64,000 nucleotides of DNA from Vicugna pacos (Eukaryota > Chordata > Mammalia > Artiodactyla > Camelidae). Positions 22,273-34,739 of the stretch are shown here, one piece after another. Under the pieces are notes generated by a model. The model did no database searches. It had not been told where the DNA came from and saw only the letters and a program-made list of their open reading frames with translations. The DNA lies in contig NC_132992.1 in assembly GCF_048564905.1 (NCBI RefSeq), positions 32,164,501-32,228,500 on the forward strand. The letters are read 5' to 3'. A program made the translations under genes and the position numbers. Position 1 is the stretch's first letter; each line of letters starts with the position of its first letter.

Positions 22273-25200
22273 CCAGAGCTCAAAAAGAGAGAGCTCTCTG
22301 CTGCAGGAGCCAAGCCGAGATGCACACCTGCAGCCCCCAGACAAGACGCGGCAGCCCTGTGGGTGTGTGGTCTGCGGTCCGGATCAGAAGACTGGATTCT
22401 AAATAAAAGCTCCTTTTATGTCATTTGGAAACAGGTGTCCACTGGGACATTGTACTAATACATTCTCAGTCTTTAATTTTTGACATTAAAACAGTCATGC
22501 AGAAAAAAGTTGACTAAAATTGAGAACTTTCCCCATAGAAATTTACAGTGATGGTTTCACTTAAAGACATATCACAAACCTGTGTCACATTCCCTGGGAT
22601 CTTCATGAAAATCACTTCCTAATTCCTTTTCTCTTACGTCTTGCACCAGTGAGGGCAGAAACAGAGAAGCAGAACTGCATAGAATGAAGGTTTAGCTACA
22701 AGAATAAAAACTCAGGCAATTCCTAGAGCTGGTGGAGGAGTCTATATGAAGCTGTTATCTTTGCATCTGGTGTTGAGCCTGAATTCACTGTAAGTTAACT
22801 GGGGTGACATTTGTGAAGGAAAGTTGGATGTGGACAAGCGCATGGACAAGCTGTGACTTGTAAGGACGCACTAGAACCAGTGAAGACAAGTGGAACACTA
22901 AAGCTGTCTGTCTCTCACCTCCTTCTGTCTCACAATAGTGGGTGTCCTTCAGGAGTAATGGATGTCATTTGCCATCATGCTACACGCACATTTGGCCCAA
23001 GACAAAGAAGAAGAGGAGGAGATGTGGTGAGAGGTGGACGAGTTGTGAGTCAACAGCAAGATGGGCTAACCCACCAACAGCAACACATGTGAGCTACCAC
23101 AGTGCCTGGGGCCCTGCCCCAGCCAGCAAGACATGATAAATACGGCTACTTCATGACAAGAACCTTCTAAATCTTGCACAAGTCTCTTTCATGGCCCACT
23201 CTAACCCAGGACAATACAGGAAGCAAATTCTGGGAGATACATTTACAGATAGTTACTTTGAGGCAGTACAAAGTTACTCCTTTACCCTCCTTGTCAACCA
23301 GACATCATTCTGTACCACTTTTAACACCACTAGTCTTAAATAAAGAACATAAAAAAACCTTGCTGCCAGCTAACATGATGCAATTATTCCTCATTCAACC
23401 TAAAACTTGCTAATTCTCTCTTGCAAGGAGCAAGCTGAGTTCATTTGGCTATTTTGGGGTGATGTTCTTTGCTCTTCTAGCTGGGTCACACTCTCCCATT
23501 GAATCCTGTTCCTTAACTCGTGAGATATGATGAGATACAAGATTGGCATATATTAGCACATCTTATGTTATTATATTTATGCAAGAAGGACACGGGAGGT
23601 AAAAGTGGTTAATGCGTCCATAAATATATTCATAGCGAAATGAAAAAGAAATTTTCACAACTATCATCATTCTTGTTTCTGGAAATGGCCACGTGATTGC
23701 AGCTGGTATTTATAACTACCTCTTCCATTACCCATGCTGCAATCTGCTTGCTCACAGCAAGCACCTCCCCCTACTGCTTTACTTGACTTTCTATAAAACA
23801 AGCTGCATGTTCAGGAGCAATGTCATGTGGAAGGCCAAGAAGATGAATCAAGAATTCTGCAAGTCCACCACTGTGGTTTTGGCAGAGTTTGCAAGGTATT
23901 GAAGGCAAATACAAGGGTCTATATAACTGAAAATAATCTTGCCAGTACTCAGGGAAAATTGATGATATGTTGTATACTGGGAAACATCATTAAGAATGAT
24001 ACTTGACCTCACATCAGAACAACAGACATCAACAAGGGAAATCATTTTTAAAGTGTTTCAAGAAAACAAATAAAACTTTCAAGCTTACTTCTTATAAAAG
24101 TGTATTTTAAAATTGTCTGTTAAAAATCTCTGCTAAGAGATTGGAAAGTCAATGCGTAGGCTGGTAAACTATATTTCCAGTGCATATTTTGGAAAAAGGA
24201 CTCAAGTGCAAAATGCATTAAAAACTCTTATGAGTCAATGAGAAAAGAAAACAGTTAATGAAAATGGCAAAGCATGAGAGATCCAATACAGAAATATGAT
24301 ATTCAATAGCCAATAAATATACCAAAAAACCCTTAATATTATTATTCCTTAGGGAAATGAAAATAAACCCTCAATTAGCGTTTCATCTGTGTCCTTTCAG
24401 CACCTTGAGTGCATTCATGTAGCTAGAAGAATATGATCCCAAGAGGAGAGGGAAAAATAATGTGTGTCCCCAGGAAAATAAGTGATTAAGTAAATTTCCT
24501 AGAAGCTTCCATCACTGAACTAAAATGGAGAAAAGAGCACACAGTAACAGGTCACAGACCTGGACATTGAAGGAAAGGCAGGTTTTACCAGGAAAAACCA
24601 AAGCTGATATTTATCGAACTCACTGTATGTCAGACGCTGTAGCATGCATTACAGATTCATTACCTAATGTAAATATCACAAAATATATGAGACGTGGTTT
24701 ATTGTTCCCATTTTTTTATCTGTGGAAAATGAGAAACAGCTTTCTTAACTGTGAAAATCATCTCTATCTTTCCCTGTCAGCCAGAATGTAACATCTTACT
24801 GGGCTCCTAGAGTGTAAGATTTGGAAATGGAAAAGCACTTCACCCCAGAACAGGGCAGTTGGGAAGTGTTAGGGATGGTGACATTACTGGTTTAAACTGG
24901 AACCTAAAGGGAACTAGGAAAGATGATGCCAATCCTGGGTAGCAATTGCCCCAGAATCAATAGATGAGGAAATCATCCACTACCCAGTTGACAGCGCTGA
25001 AGGCTTTAGCAAGATTCTCACATGGCAGTGTGCTGGGGAGAGAAGGGGCTGCAGGGAAGGGTGAGCTATTATTCCTTAAACTCTCCACCCATGTTTCCTT
25101 ATGAGGACCTGTGCTCCTTGCCTTTGCCCTTCCTCCTGCAACGCTACCCCGTCAAACATCCACATACTGTACCTCTGCCTCCCTTTATGTCTTTGCTCAG

Positions 25201-28200
25201 GTGTCACCCCTTACCTCAATCTTTCTATTTTCCTTCCTTGAGGATCAGGCTCTAGCACACTCGCTGTATGAAAGCTGAAGCACTGCCACCTGGTGTCCTG
25301 CTGAACTATTTTGGGAGGCTCATGCTGGCCTCCCTGCCGCCCTCCAGTGCTCCTGGAGTAGATGGTGGGGAAGCCCAGTCACACCAGCCACTGCAGAACC
25401 AAAGTCCGGAAACTTCCCCGTGCAGAAACCATGAGGGGATTCAGGAGGACCAGCTGGGTTTTAATGTTTTGCCTGCCAGAGGTGAACGTGATTGAATTCA
25501 AGAGACAAATATACACATGGGATGCCTTGGACAGGAGAGCAATAGGCTGCCTTGGGAAGAAAGCTCGGAATTGTTGCACAAGGTGGGAATTTTTTCTCTG
25601 GTAAGTGAAATTGTGTCCACTGCTCTGTCCTTTCTTGCGTATAGAAATACCCTGAGAAGTGGATTCAAGAGTCAGTAATGGGAAAAAAACAAACAATTGT
25701 AGCAAATATTGCTTGGTATACTCATTGCACATTATAATATGCCATCAGTCTCTCAGTACAACACCCAGTGGAGTTATTTCCCATTACAAATAAGAAACGT
25801 GGTAGACCATAGCTATTTGGGATAATGCGTGAAATCTGCTATGTAAACTGCCAATACACCTCAGGAAATACTGAACGTTGTCTTGTGGATAGACTCCTCT
25901 GCAATTTTAGACTCTGTGCCCCAATCATCACCTTCCCCCAAATTTTGTTCATTGCCTGCATCTGGTTGAGTGCCTAAGCTAGGGAAGGTGTCGTGCAAGG
26001 GGATTTGCATGTGCGCTCTCACTGAATTCTCATTAGAATTCTTCAAGGTTGGATCCATCCACCTTAGGGCAGGACTGTAGTAAAATGCTTGAGACCACAG
26101 GCTTGGGTTGTATCTTAGATGTACTACTCATTAGTTGAGTGATCATGGGACAATTACTTAATAACTTTTCATTTCAATTTCCTCACATCTACAAGGTGGA
26201 TATTGAGTGTTTCTACCACAGAGGTGCTTATCAGAAGTGAATGGGGTGATGAAGGCGAATGCTGAGCCCAGTGTTCAACAGAAATATGCTAGTTACTTAC
26301 AGAAAAGGGAATTGCACATGAGGGAGGTTCACTGCCTGCCTGGTGCTGCAGAGTCAGTGTCAGAGTGGAGCCTTGGCTCCATACCCGGGTTAGAGCAGAT
26401 GGCTTTCCTCACCTCGCTGAGACCACCATTGAGAGTCACTATCTCAGTACAGCATTGTGTTGTCTTTAAAGTGCTAATTAGAATTAGAATTATCTTATTA
26501 CTTAAAACATCCATTTATTTATTTTTTCTCCTCCTACTGCACTCTAGGCCATTTATATCCTCTTCACTAGAGCATCCTCCGTGCCTGGACACTGCTTAGC
26601 ACACAGGAGGCTCAATCAATATATATGTGTTGTCACCCAGCAGGACACTACGGAGCCTACCCCAACACAGAGCCCCTGCCCCCAACCCATGTCCTCTGCA
26701 TGTCTCTGGTGTGTAGAAAAACTTTAGGCCTTCCCTGAGTTCCAAAGAATATATTAATCAGAAAAATGAAAAATGGCAGAAAGTAAAGAAAACTGTCAAG
26801 CAAGACAAAATAATAATAGTTTAGCCATTAAACAACATCAAGGACATTTACTTCTTCCTCAAGGGCTATAGAAAATGTTATGAGCTGTGTCCTTTGAGCT
26901 GTTTTGCAAATGCTGAAGCCCCCACCAGGTGGAAGAAGTTAACTGTGTGCTCCCACAAGCATGCAGACCCCAGACCAGTCGGAACCAGAGGTTGATGACT
27001 CTGCCTCCCGATTATCTCACCACCAAGAAATCAGAAGAACGTTCATGAGCTGATCACACACCCATAAACCCACCTCCCTCCCCCTGGTCTCTAAAAACCT
27101 TTCCCTGAAAGCCATCAGGCTGTTCGGGCCTTTGGAGCCCTACCTTCCTGGACTCCATGGGTGGTGCCCAGATAAACACTGCACTTCCCTTCACCACCAC
27201 CGGGTGTCAGTAGATTGGATTTGGTGCACATGGCTGACCAGACCCACGTCTGGTTCTGTAACATAGATATGTCGAAGAAATATAGAAAAGCTGAAATGAT
27301 TTCTAGAGTCCATGCTATTCAAACACTAACATAAAAGGTTAAGCTTGACTAATCTTTATGTTGTTTACTTAGAATTGTCAACATTAATATACTTCAAGTC
27401 ACTTCAGGCAAGATTTATTGAATTTATCTCGTGGTCAACTGGCTTGGCCTCTGTTTCAGATAATTCTGAGGCTTGAGGCTGCACGATTCTGCCCTGTTAG
27501 TTGAAGGAATGCTCCTGGCCCCTTGTTGGAGGTATTCACTGCTTGCCCTGGACACAGCCCCTCTAATGTGTGGGTAAATTTATCATGAGATTAGTATTTT
27601 CATCAGAAACAAGTTCCAAAGGAAGTGGCTGTCTGAGTGGCGTGGTGATGCCCTCACTGTCGTATCATCTGACGGACGGAACGCTGTGACCCAGAGAACC
27701 AAAAAGAAGGACCCTGGCATGTAGTGGCTTCTGTTTGTCTAGCAGTTCCTTCCTAACCCTAGACCTTACACTTATACGTTAGGAGAGACTAATGAGACTT
27801 TTTAGGATCTCCCTTATTAAGCATAGCTGCACCTCTTTTCTTCCCATGGAAAGATAGAGATTAGCCATTGAAATGCCTTGCAATATCGTTCCACTTTTCG
27901 AAACACCATGTAAGTTTGAGTATCTGGAAAGCTCTCTTCCCTGATGTTGGCCCCTACCGCATGCTGCTTCCTCTATTTATTTCACTGGGAAGGTTATGTA
28001 GGTAGTTTATACTACCAGTTTCCCAAAAGTACATTCTGATTCTCAACAATCTTAAACAATGCTATCTGGTAATATTAAAATCTCCCTGGACATACTACAT
28101 TTTTCCAACTATATTTTGAAATCACAAAGAGCAGAGAATGATGCATTTATAATGTTCAGAGCTCCTGAGGAAATTCTGGACACAAAAATCACTGTTTAAA

Positions 28201-28280
28201 CAGATATGTGCATGTTGAATCAAGCTAACATTATACCTGGACTATGAAACAGGCAAGTTAGAATGTAATTCTCATTTACT
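22273..28280. other. Intergenic region TRDV1 to TRAV24, sparse repeats
   Basis: No gene seen over 6 kb. Recognised items are a MIR-like block at about 24595-24740, a MIR at about 26085-26260 ('gttgagtgatcatgggacaatta'), an L2 3' end at about 26545-26625, an LTR at about 26740-27262, and a CTCF-like motif on the minus strand at 25283-25296. Confidence 0.5.
26740..27262 (+). mobile_element. Solo LTR-like fossil, probably ERV1
   Basis: A segment with a 'tctctaaaaacc' TATA-like box (about 27091), a GC-richer block and a polyadenylation-type 'agataaacact' near 27170, ending about 'gttctgtaac' at 27262, has the layout of an ERV LTR. No internal viral sequence adjoins it. The left end is uncertain. 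Old and degraded. Confidence 0.45.
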
Positions 28281-28284
28281 TTTA

Positions 28285-28735
28285 AGTAAATTTATTGAGG
28301 TATAATTGACATTCCACAATATTCATCCAGTTTGAATTTACAGTTCAATGATTTTTAGGAAATTAGCTGAGTTTTGAAACCATTACAAACATCGAGATTG
28401 AAAAAATTGTATAACCACAAAAAGATCCTTCGTGCCCATTTACAGTTAATCCATCTTCCAACCCTTGGACCTAGGCCACCACTGATCTACTATATCTCTC
28501 TCTATGTTCATTGCCTGAATATTTCATATTCATGGAATCATTCAGTATTTGACTCTTTGTGTCTCGCTTTTCTCCTTAACATAATGTTTCTGAAGATAAT
28601 ATTTCCATAGTATATATTAGTATTTAGCTCCTGTTTTGCTGAATAGTAATTCATTAGTTAATATACTATACTATGTTGCTTCATTCACCAGCTGATGGAC
28701 ATTTGGATTGTTCCTATTTTGTGGCTTGTAGGAAG
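28285..28735 (-). mobile_element. Old LINE-1 3' end, antisense
   Basis: 'ttattgaggtataattgacattccacaat' and 'ttcaccagctgatggacatttggattgttcc' are antisense 3' phrases of old L1 families. Confidence 0.65.
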
Positions 28736-28844
28736 AGAGCCACAGTGTAGGCTCTCATTATTACATTTAAAACATTTACTGAGCATCACAAATGTAGGTG
28801 ATGTGGCGGATTCCAAACACCATAGACTCCACAACAGACAAGGA

Positions 28845-29020
28845 TGTGTTCTGATTCTTACCCAGCCACTTCCCAGATGTCTGGACTCTAGTGAATGACT
28901 CAGTCTCTTTGAGCTTTCGTCTTCTTGTTTGCAAATTGTGACTAATAGTAGCTCTATTGTGTCACTTTTGTATTAGAATAATGTACATGAGGTAAAAGAT
29001 ATTTTTTAGCACATGGCATG
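28845..29020 (+). repeat. MIR SINE
   Basis: 'cagccacttcccagatgtctgga...tcagtctctttgagctttcgtcttcttgtttgcaaattgtgactaatagtagc' follows the MIR consensus, well diverged. Confidence 0.6.
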
Positions 29021-29398
29021 TGTGAACATTTATAATGTGGGGGATGTGAAAGCTTTAGAAAATTTTTTGGAAGTTCATATAAAAGTTTGCTAGGCAAAGT
29101 GCTTTTCCTGCCGCAGACTGCCATCCTAGTGTCTCACGTTGAACACTAGCAGTACACGATTAGTCCACCCACTTCTGAAAGGTTGTCTGTTCTCTCAGGA
29201 CAGCAGGTTTGATCCCTCCTTTTGAACCACAGGAAACTGATTTGAAGCCAGAGATGATCGGTGTGTTTCTAGGACATTGATGTGTTCTTGTCTCTGACTG
29301 GCTGGGCAACCAGATGCAGAATCCTGTTTTCTGAAGCAGAATATTCCACAGGTCTAGCCTGCAGAACATTCCTCTGCTGAGGACCTTGGGCAGGACAA

Positions 29399-29905
29399 AT
29401 GGAGAGGAATCCTTGGCCAGTCTCATTGCTGATCCTGTGGCTTCATCTTGGCGGTAAGCCCAGGGGTGACCAAAGCACGTGTGAACAGTCTAGGGTGGTG
29501 ATGCGGAAGGAGGAGGATGCAGTCAGGCACCTCCAGGTTCTATCTGGGAATGTGTGGAGACAGTGAACACTCCATGCAGAGATCAGTCTCTATCTCTGAC
29601 TTTGTCTTTCTGAACAGGAGTGAGCAGCCTCTTGAGCATGAAACAGAGTCCTCCACGGTTGCACGTTCAGGAAGGAGAGAGCCCCAGTGCCACCTGCAGT
29701 TTCCCTTCCAGCTCTTTTTATGCTTTTCACTGGTACAGATGGGAACCTGCAAAAAGTGCCCAGAACCTGTTTGTAATGTCTTTAAATGGGGATGAAAAGG
29801 AGGAAGGACGAATTAGAGTCACTCTGAACACTAAGGACGGTCACAGCTCCCTGTACATCAAAGGACCCCAGCCCGAGGGCTCAGCCACATGCCTCTGTGC
29901 CTCCA
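29399..29905 (+). CDS. TRAV24: TCR alpha V gene, TRAV24
   Basis: Leader exon 29399-29453 (MERNPWPVSLLILWLHLG) with donor GTAAGC; intron 164 bases; V exon 29618-29905. The domain matches human TRAV24 in 'MKQSPPRLHVQEGES', 'CSFPSSSFYAFHWYRWEPAKS', 'LFVMSLNGDEKEEGRI' and 'SSLYIKGPQPEGSAT'. Cys23 and Trp41 are present and both exons are open. The end of FR3 reads T-C-L-C where human has T-Y-L-C: the tyrosine two residues before Cys104 (29896-29898) has become cysteine. Asp98 is also Gly in 'PEGSAT'. Loss of this tyrosine corner could destabilise the fold, and the extra Cys is odd. Open and spliceable, but functionality is doubtful. A decayed relative lies 1.8 kb downstream. Confidence 0.9.
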
Positions 29906-29944
29906 CACAGTGCTCTGCAGTCACCTGCAGCCCCTGCCCAAACC
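29906..29944 (+). other. 23-RSS of TRAV24
   Basis: Heptamer CACAGTG (29906-29912), 23-base spacer, nonamer GCCCAAACC (29936-29944). Usable; the nonamer has lost its leading A. Confidence 0.88.
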
Positions 29945-31235
29945 GGTGCCTGGTGCTGCTCTGGTGCCACAGTTGATGAAGTGCCATGTATGGAGTGAAA
30001 ACGGCAAATTCAATGCATTATAGAGTTTTCAATAATTCAGACACTGTAGCTCCCTAAACTAACTGGACTGTTACTAAACATCACCAACCTGGACTCCTTG
30101 CAACATATTAGCCATTTCATTGAGTCAGATCCCTTGCCTCCTCTTTTGCCAGGATTCCAAGTGAGCTAGATAGTAACTCAAACCCACCTAAAACAATCTG
30201 GTTTGTCTAGGATAATATTTACCCTCCCGCATTGTGTCTCACCTAAGAGCTAGTCGTTCTGTCATATTTCTTCACGTGCATGAACGCAGCACGTGGGCAT
30301 GTGGCTAAGACTTCTCTCACACACTCGGCATGAAATTTGCCTGTTTCATACCAGAACCTCCAGTTCTGCTTCATTTAACTCATTGCGAATTTTGGTTTCG
30401 ATGAAACGTCCCCCTACATGGACATATGTACTTTCACCTTTTCTCATGGAGGCTATTTGCATCTTTGAAAATCACTTGTAATGACACTTGGTCTCTCCTC
30501 CAGGGTCTCTGACTGTGATATTGAACAATAACTGAACGCTATGGTCTGAGTTTCTTCATTTCTAATCCCCAGGTGTATGAGGCTGGTCGCGCATCTGGCG
30601 CTGCACTCACTCTGCAGCTTTCCAAATAATCCACCAGTTTAATACCCCATCGTTCCTCTGGAGACTTTTAATTCTGGAGCCTTTCTGGGTTTTGTCAACA
30701 AGATCAACTTCCTTCTGTGCTTCTTCACCTAGCAGCTTGAGTCTCAGCTTTCTCCCAACATCTACATTAGTAACTAGTTATCCAGCTCCTGTGCAGTTTC
30801 CTGAATTATGCTGCTATTCTCTCTCTCTCTCTCTTTTATTATGTGCTATTTTTCTCTCTCTTTTTAAAATTGATTTATGTTTTCTAAAATCTTGACTGTC
30901 ATTATCTCATGCTTCGGAAAAAATAATACATATTATAAAAACCATTTTGGATTGCATACAGATCCCTGACTAGAACCAATTAAGATGTACATACATGAAA
31001 AGATTTTTATTCAAAGATCATTCACAAGGCAGTAATGTATCTCTTCGACCATGAGACGGGGAAAGCTTGAGTCTGCTTTGCTCCATGTGTAGCAAACTGC
31101 ATGTACAGAAATGAAAGTCTGAGCACAAGACTGAGTGAGGAGAACCCCCAGGTCACTGCACACTTGTGCTCCTGGAGTGAAACAACATGGAGAAGAGCTG
31201 CTGGTCAACCCACAAACAGGGTCCCCATCATTACT
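29945..31235. other. Intergenic, nothing recognised
   Basis: Only a short (CT)n tract at about 30818-30834 and AT-rich sequence were seen. Confidence 0.4.
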
Positions 31236-31251
31236 GGCACAAATATCAATG

Positions 31252-31815
31252 GATGAAAATTCTAATATTTTCAATAATGATCCTGTGGCTTTAGCTAACT
31301 CTGAATAGGTAGAAACATAAGGCACAGAAAAAAGCAAGTTCAAATATTGGCTCACCTGCTCATTGATACAACATAAGACTTCATGGCATTTCTCACCATA
31401 GAATAAAAAATTGACTTTGCTTACACAGCACTTCAGGTTAGAAAGCTACTTAGACGGACCCATGACTCCACCTTCCCTGGGCCCTGCTTGCCGCCACGCG
31501 AGAGGGTAAAGCTCTTCCACACAAGTAAGTGTCCATGTCTTTATAAAAGTCACAAGTAACTAACAAAATATGTGTCAAAAGTCTCAGTTTTGGTGGGTTC
31601 TCAAATAAATCTGTAATTGAAAATAGTCTATTAAATTTTGATTATTGTAGAGATACATGATCTTTCAAACAGTCCCTCATTTTTTTAAAAATTATGTCAC
31701 ATGCAGTGAGAAGAATGAGTGAACTATTAAAGTCACATTGAACACGAATAGCTTACACCTCCCTGTTTACTGCAAGGCCCCAACATGAGCAATCAGCCAG
31801 CTGCTCCTGTGAGTG
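31252..31815 (+). pseudogene. Decayed TRAV24-like V relic
   Basis: Two pieces align by eye with TRAV24 in the same order and strand. The first (31252-31300) resembles the TRAV24 leader: ATGGA, one extra base, GAAAATTC, then 'aatgatcctgtggcttta', against 'gctgatcctgtggcttca' in the gene at 29.4 kb. The second (about 31705-31815) resembles FR3: 'aaagtcacattgaacac' then 'cacctccctgtttac' and 'cagccagctgctcctgtg', against 'agagtcactctgaacac', 'cagctccctgtacat' and 'cagccacatgcctctgtg'. FR1, CDR1 and FR2 are missing or reduced to a hint near 31660. Frames are broken, the heptamer is lost, and the intron is about twice that of TRAV24. A dead duplicate is the best reading. Confidence 0.6.
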
Positions 31816-32789
31816 GAGACCCAGAGCTCTCGTTCCATCCCAGCAGTGGCAGCAGGGCTCTGTGCCTCATACGTGAAAGGAAGTTTAGTGAAAGGAGCAG
31901 ACGCTCCAGGCGCAGCTGTTAGAGGCAATCAGAAACCAGAGAGAGAAAAAGCACAATTTATTCTTGCCAACTTCTCACAAGTCCTCCCCAGGACTCTTCT
32001 CCACAGACCTTCAGGGCAACTGTGTTTACTTGCATAACAAATCACCCCCAACCTCAGCAACTTGAAACAGCCACCATATTCTTACCTCATGACACCTCGG
32101 CTCCAGCTCACACCTGGGGGCTTGGCTGCACTGGAACAGCTCAAACTGCTCACTTATGTCTGGAGTCTCAGTGGGAGCGCCTGGAAGCCGGGGCTCAGCT
32201 GGAGCAGACAGGGCCGGGCTCAGCTCCCACTCCAGGCGTCCTCAGAATGACCGTGGCCCCCGCACGGGTCTCTCTTCATGGTTTCTCTAGGAAACTGCGC
32301 ATCTTATCTGGTGCCTTTTTGTCAAATTACATTGATTTTTATGTCCCTGGTATGTGGAAAGGAAACATAGTGAAACAGTAAAGATGAACTCTAAATTGGA
32401 TAATTCACAAACCTTGATACCCTGTATGACAGCAGAGAAATAGGTGCTTTTTATCTTCTATTTTGAGATCATAGTTTGTCTAACCATAAATCAGGAGTCT
32501 TTCCCACATTTATGTAAATGTCTGTGACCTAATACGCTCCACTAGCACATGCAGAGACGCACACTACGTGCGTCTGATGAAGCTGGACACGACAAAGGAG
32601 ACGTATTATTTCCTCCTGATGCCCTAGTTTCAAACCACAGAGTCCATTTTTAAAAGGCAAATCATTCCTCCATGAACAATATCAGTATGAGTAGACTCTT
32701 TCTTTTCAAGCCTTGACAAACATACATCCACTTGAATTAGAAAGCATTCTGTAAGGAATTGGTTAGAAAATCAGCACTTTCTGATCTAG
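31816..32789. other. Intergenic, one unclassified interspersed repeat
   Basis: About 32030-32290 resembles a widespread mammalian repeat ('gcataacaaatcacccccaacctcagcaacttgaaacag') whose class I cannot fix. No gene seen. Confidence 0.35.
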
Positions 32790-33005
32790 TCACAGGGGGG
32801 CAGCATCTGCAAACACAGACACCCACCCCCTTCTGAAAATAGGTGAGTGAAACGTGGTAGGTCTGATTGGCTCTCAACCTGCGGTCCCTCCTTTCCCCTT
32901 TCTTTCCAAAAGGCAGGGGCAGGGTTTGGAAGAAGCTTGTACAAGGGAAACCCATCAGGAGTGGTCAGATTCAGCAGCTCTTTCTGAAGAGGAAGAAGGG
33001 GAAAG

Positions 33006-33593
33006 ATGTTTCTCATAACAACAGTTCTGATCTTATGGATGCAAAGAGCACGTGAGTTTGGGATTCCCCTGCTTGTTCCCAGAGATTTCAGCAGAGTGGG
33101 TTATTATCTGCAGGCAACTGCAGGGATGAGATTTTTTGATTGAGAGCAAAGATGTTGGGAAAAACACAAGAATTAAAAGGAAGAAAGAGGTAGTTGGGGA
33201 GGGAGACATGGAAAGAAGGAGAAAGTACACAGAAGAATGAGAAAGACCATTGTAGCTGAGGGAATAGACATCTAATCAGACCCTGATTTCTCCCACTCTT
33301 TTTCTGAACAGAAGTGAATGGACAACAGTTAAAGCAATTTCCTGAATTCATCTTCCTACAAGAGGGAGAGAACTTCACCACATACTGCAATACCTCAAGC
33401 ATTTTAAGTAGCTTACAGTGGTACAAGCAGCAGCCTGGGGGACGTCCAGTCTTCTTGATGTTATTAACTAAGGGTGGAGACGTGAAGAGGCAGGGGAGAC
33501 TGACAGCTTGGTTTGGAGAGACCAAAAAGGACACCTTCCTGCACATCCCGGCCGCCCAGACTGCAGATGTGGGAACCTACTTCTGCGCAGGGG
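33006..33593 (+). CDS. TRAV25: TCR alpha V gene, TRAV25
   Basis: Leader exon 33006-33051 (MFLITTVLILWMQRA) with donor GTGAGT; intron 260 bases, the longest here; V exon 33312-33593. The leader and domain match human TRAV25: 'NGQQLKQFPEFIFLQEGENFTTYCN', 'LSSLQWYKQQPGGRPVFLM', 'GDVKRQGRL' and 'AAQTADVGTYFCAG'. Cys23, Trp41 and Cys104 (33584-33586) are present and both exons are open. Sequons NFT and NTS lie in FR1/CDR1. FR3 lacks nothing obvious. Probably functional. The neighbour order TRAV24-TRAV25 is as in human. A CTCF-like motif lies about 200 bases upstream of the leader. Confidence 0.93.
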
Positions 33594-33632
33594 CACAGCG
33601 CTCTCAAAGCACCTGCTGCCTGTCCCCAAACC
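33594..33632 (+). other. 23-RSS of TRAV25
   Basis: Heptamer CACAGCG (33594-33600, one change), 23-base spacer with 'gcacctgctgcctgt', nonamer CCCCAAACC (33624-33632). Confidence 0.88.
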
Positions 33633-33799
33633 TCGCTGTGGGGCTCCAGGAGCAGCTCCTCCTCAGCTGTCCTCAGGGCAGGAGCCAGGGAAAGCTGAAG
33701 TCACAAAGTCTGTGAAGTAATTGAATTATTAACTAAAAAATAAATAACAATCCCCAGGCTCATATGCTGTTATTGCAGAATTGTCCCACACATTTGAAG

Positions 33800-34725
33800 A
33801 AGAAATAGCATGAATTCTACACAGTTTCTTCCAGATGATAGAAAGAAAATAATTCTCACTCATTTTATGAAGCTACTATTACCCTGATACCAAAATCTGA
33901 AAAAGGCCATATCAAAATGAAAACTACAGAGAAATATCCTTTGTTAATATAGAAACAAAATTTGTTAAGAAAATATTAGGAAGTAGAATTCATCCATATA
34001 TAGAAAGATTAGTATACCCAGCACGAATGGCTTTTGTTCAGGGATGAAGGACCTTCTTCAATGTTTGAAAATCAATTGATGGAATTCACTCTATCAACAG
34101 AGTAATAAAGAAGAGTCATATGATCATATTAATCTACATAGAAAAAACATTTGCCAACATTCAACAGTCACCATGCTGAAAACTCTGGGAAACATAGGAA
34201 TAGTGGAGAATTTACTCAACAGCTAATAGCATGTTTACTGGTAAAAGACTACGTACTGCTCCCTAAGACTGGGAACAAAGCAAGAATATCCACTCACCAC
34301 TCTCCCTCAGCATCCTTACACGTTGTAGTCGGTGCAATAAAGCAAGTAAATGTAAAGACAATGTCATAGGTCAGCAAAGGGTCAAACTGCACTATTTGAA
34401 GACAACGTGATGATCTTTATAGAAAATGCCAAAGAGTGTACTAAAACCAAACCAAAACAAAAGCTCTTAGAACCGTTAAGTGAGTTGAGCAAGGTCACAG
34501 GATATAAGATAGCCATGCAAAATTAAATGTGTTTCTAAATACCAGCAATGAACATGTGGACACCTAAATTTAAAATAGAATACCATTTACAGTGGCTCAA
34601 AAAAGACCCCAAATGCTAAGGTATAAATCTAAGAAAACTTTCACAGGACCTTCATGCTAAAACTATAAAACAGTGATACTCTAAAAAAATGCAAATCACC
34701 AATTACTCTAGCTGTCATCCTAGAA
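33800..34725 (+). mobile_element. LINE-1 ORF2 (reverse transcriptase part), sense
   Basis: 'cctgataccaaaatctgaaaaagg', 'gaaaaaacatttgccaacattcaacagtcacc' and 'agactgggaacaaagcaagaatatccactcaccactctcc' follow the sense L1 ORF2 RT region. Frames are broken. Confidence 0.65.
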
Positions 34726-34739
34726 AGACCTTCTTTTAC

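Noticed and set aside
25268-25604. A possible V pseudogene near a CTCF-like motif
   Set aside because: No FR or cysteine/tryptophan pattern in any frame on +.
26207-26599. 130-codon + strand frame
   Set aside because: It spans MIR/L2-type sequence and shows no domain, leader or splice pattern.
33088-33546. 152-codon minus-strand frame
   Set aside because: Antisense of TRAV25 intron and exon; the + strand gene explains the openness.
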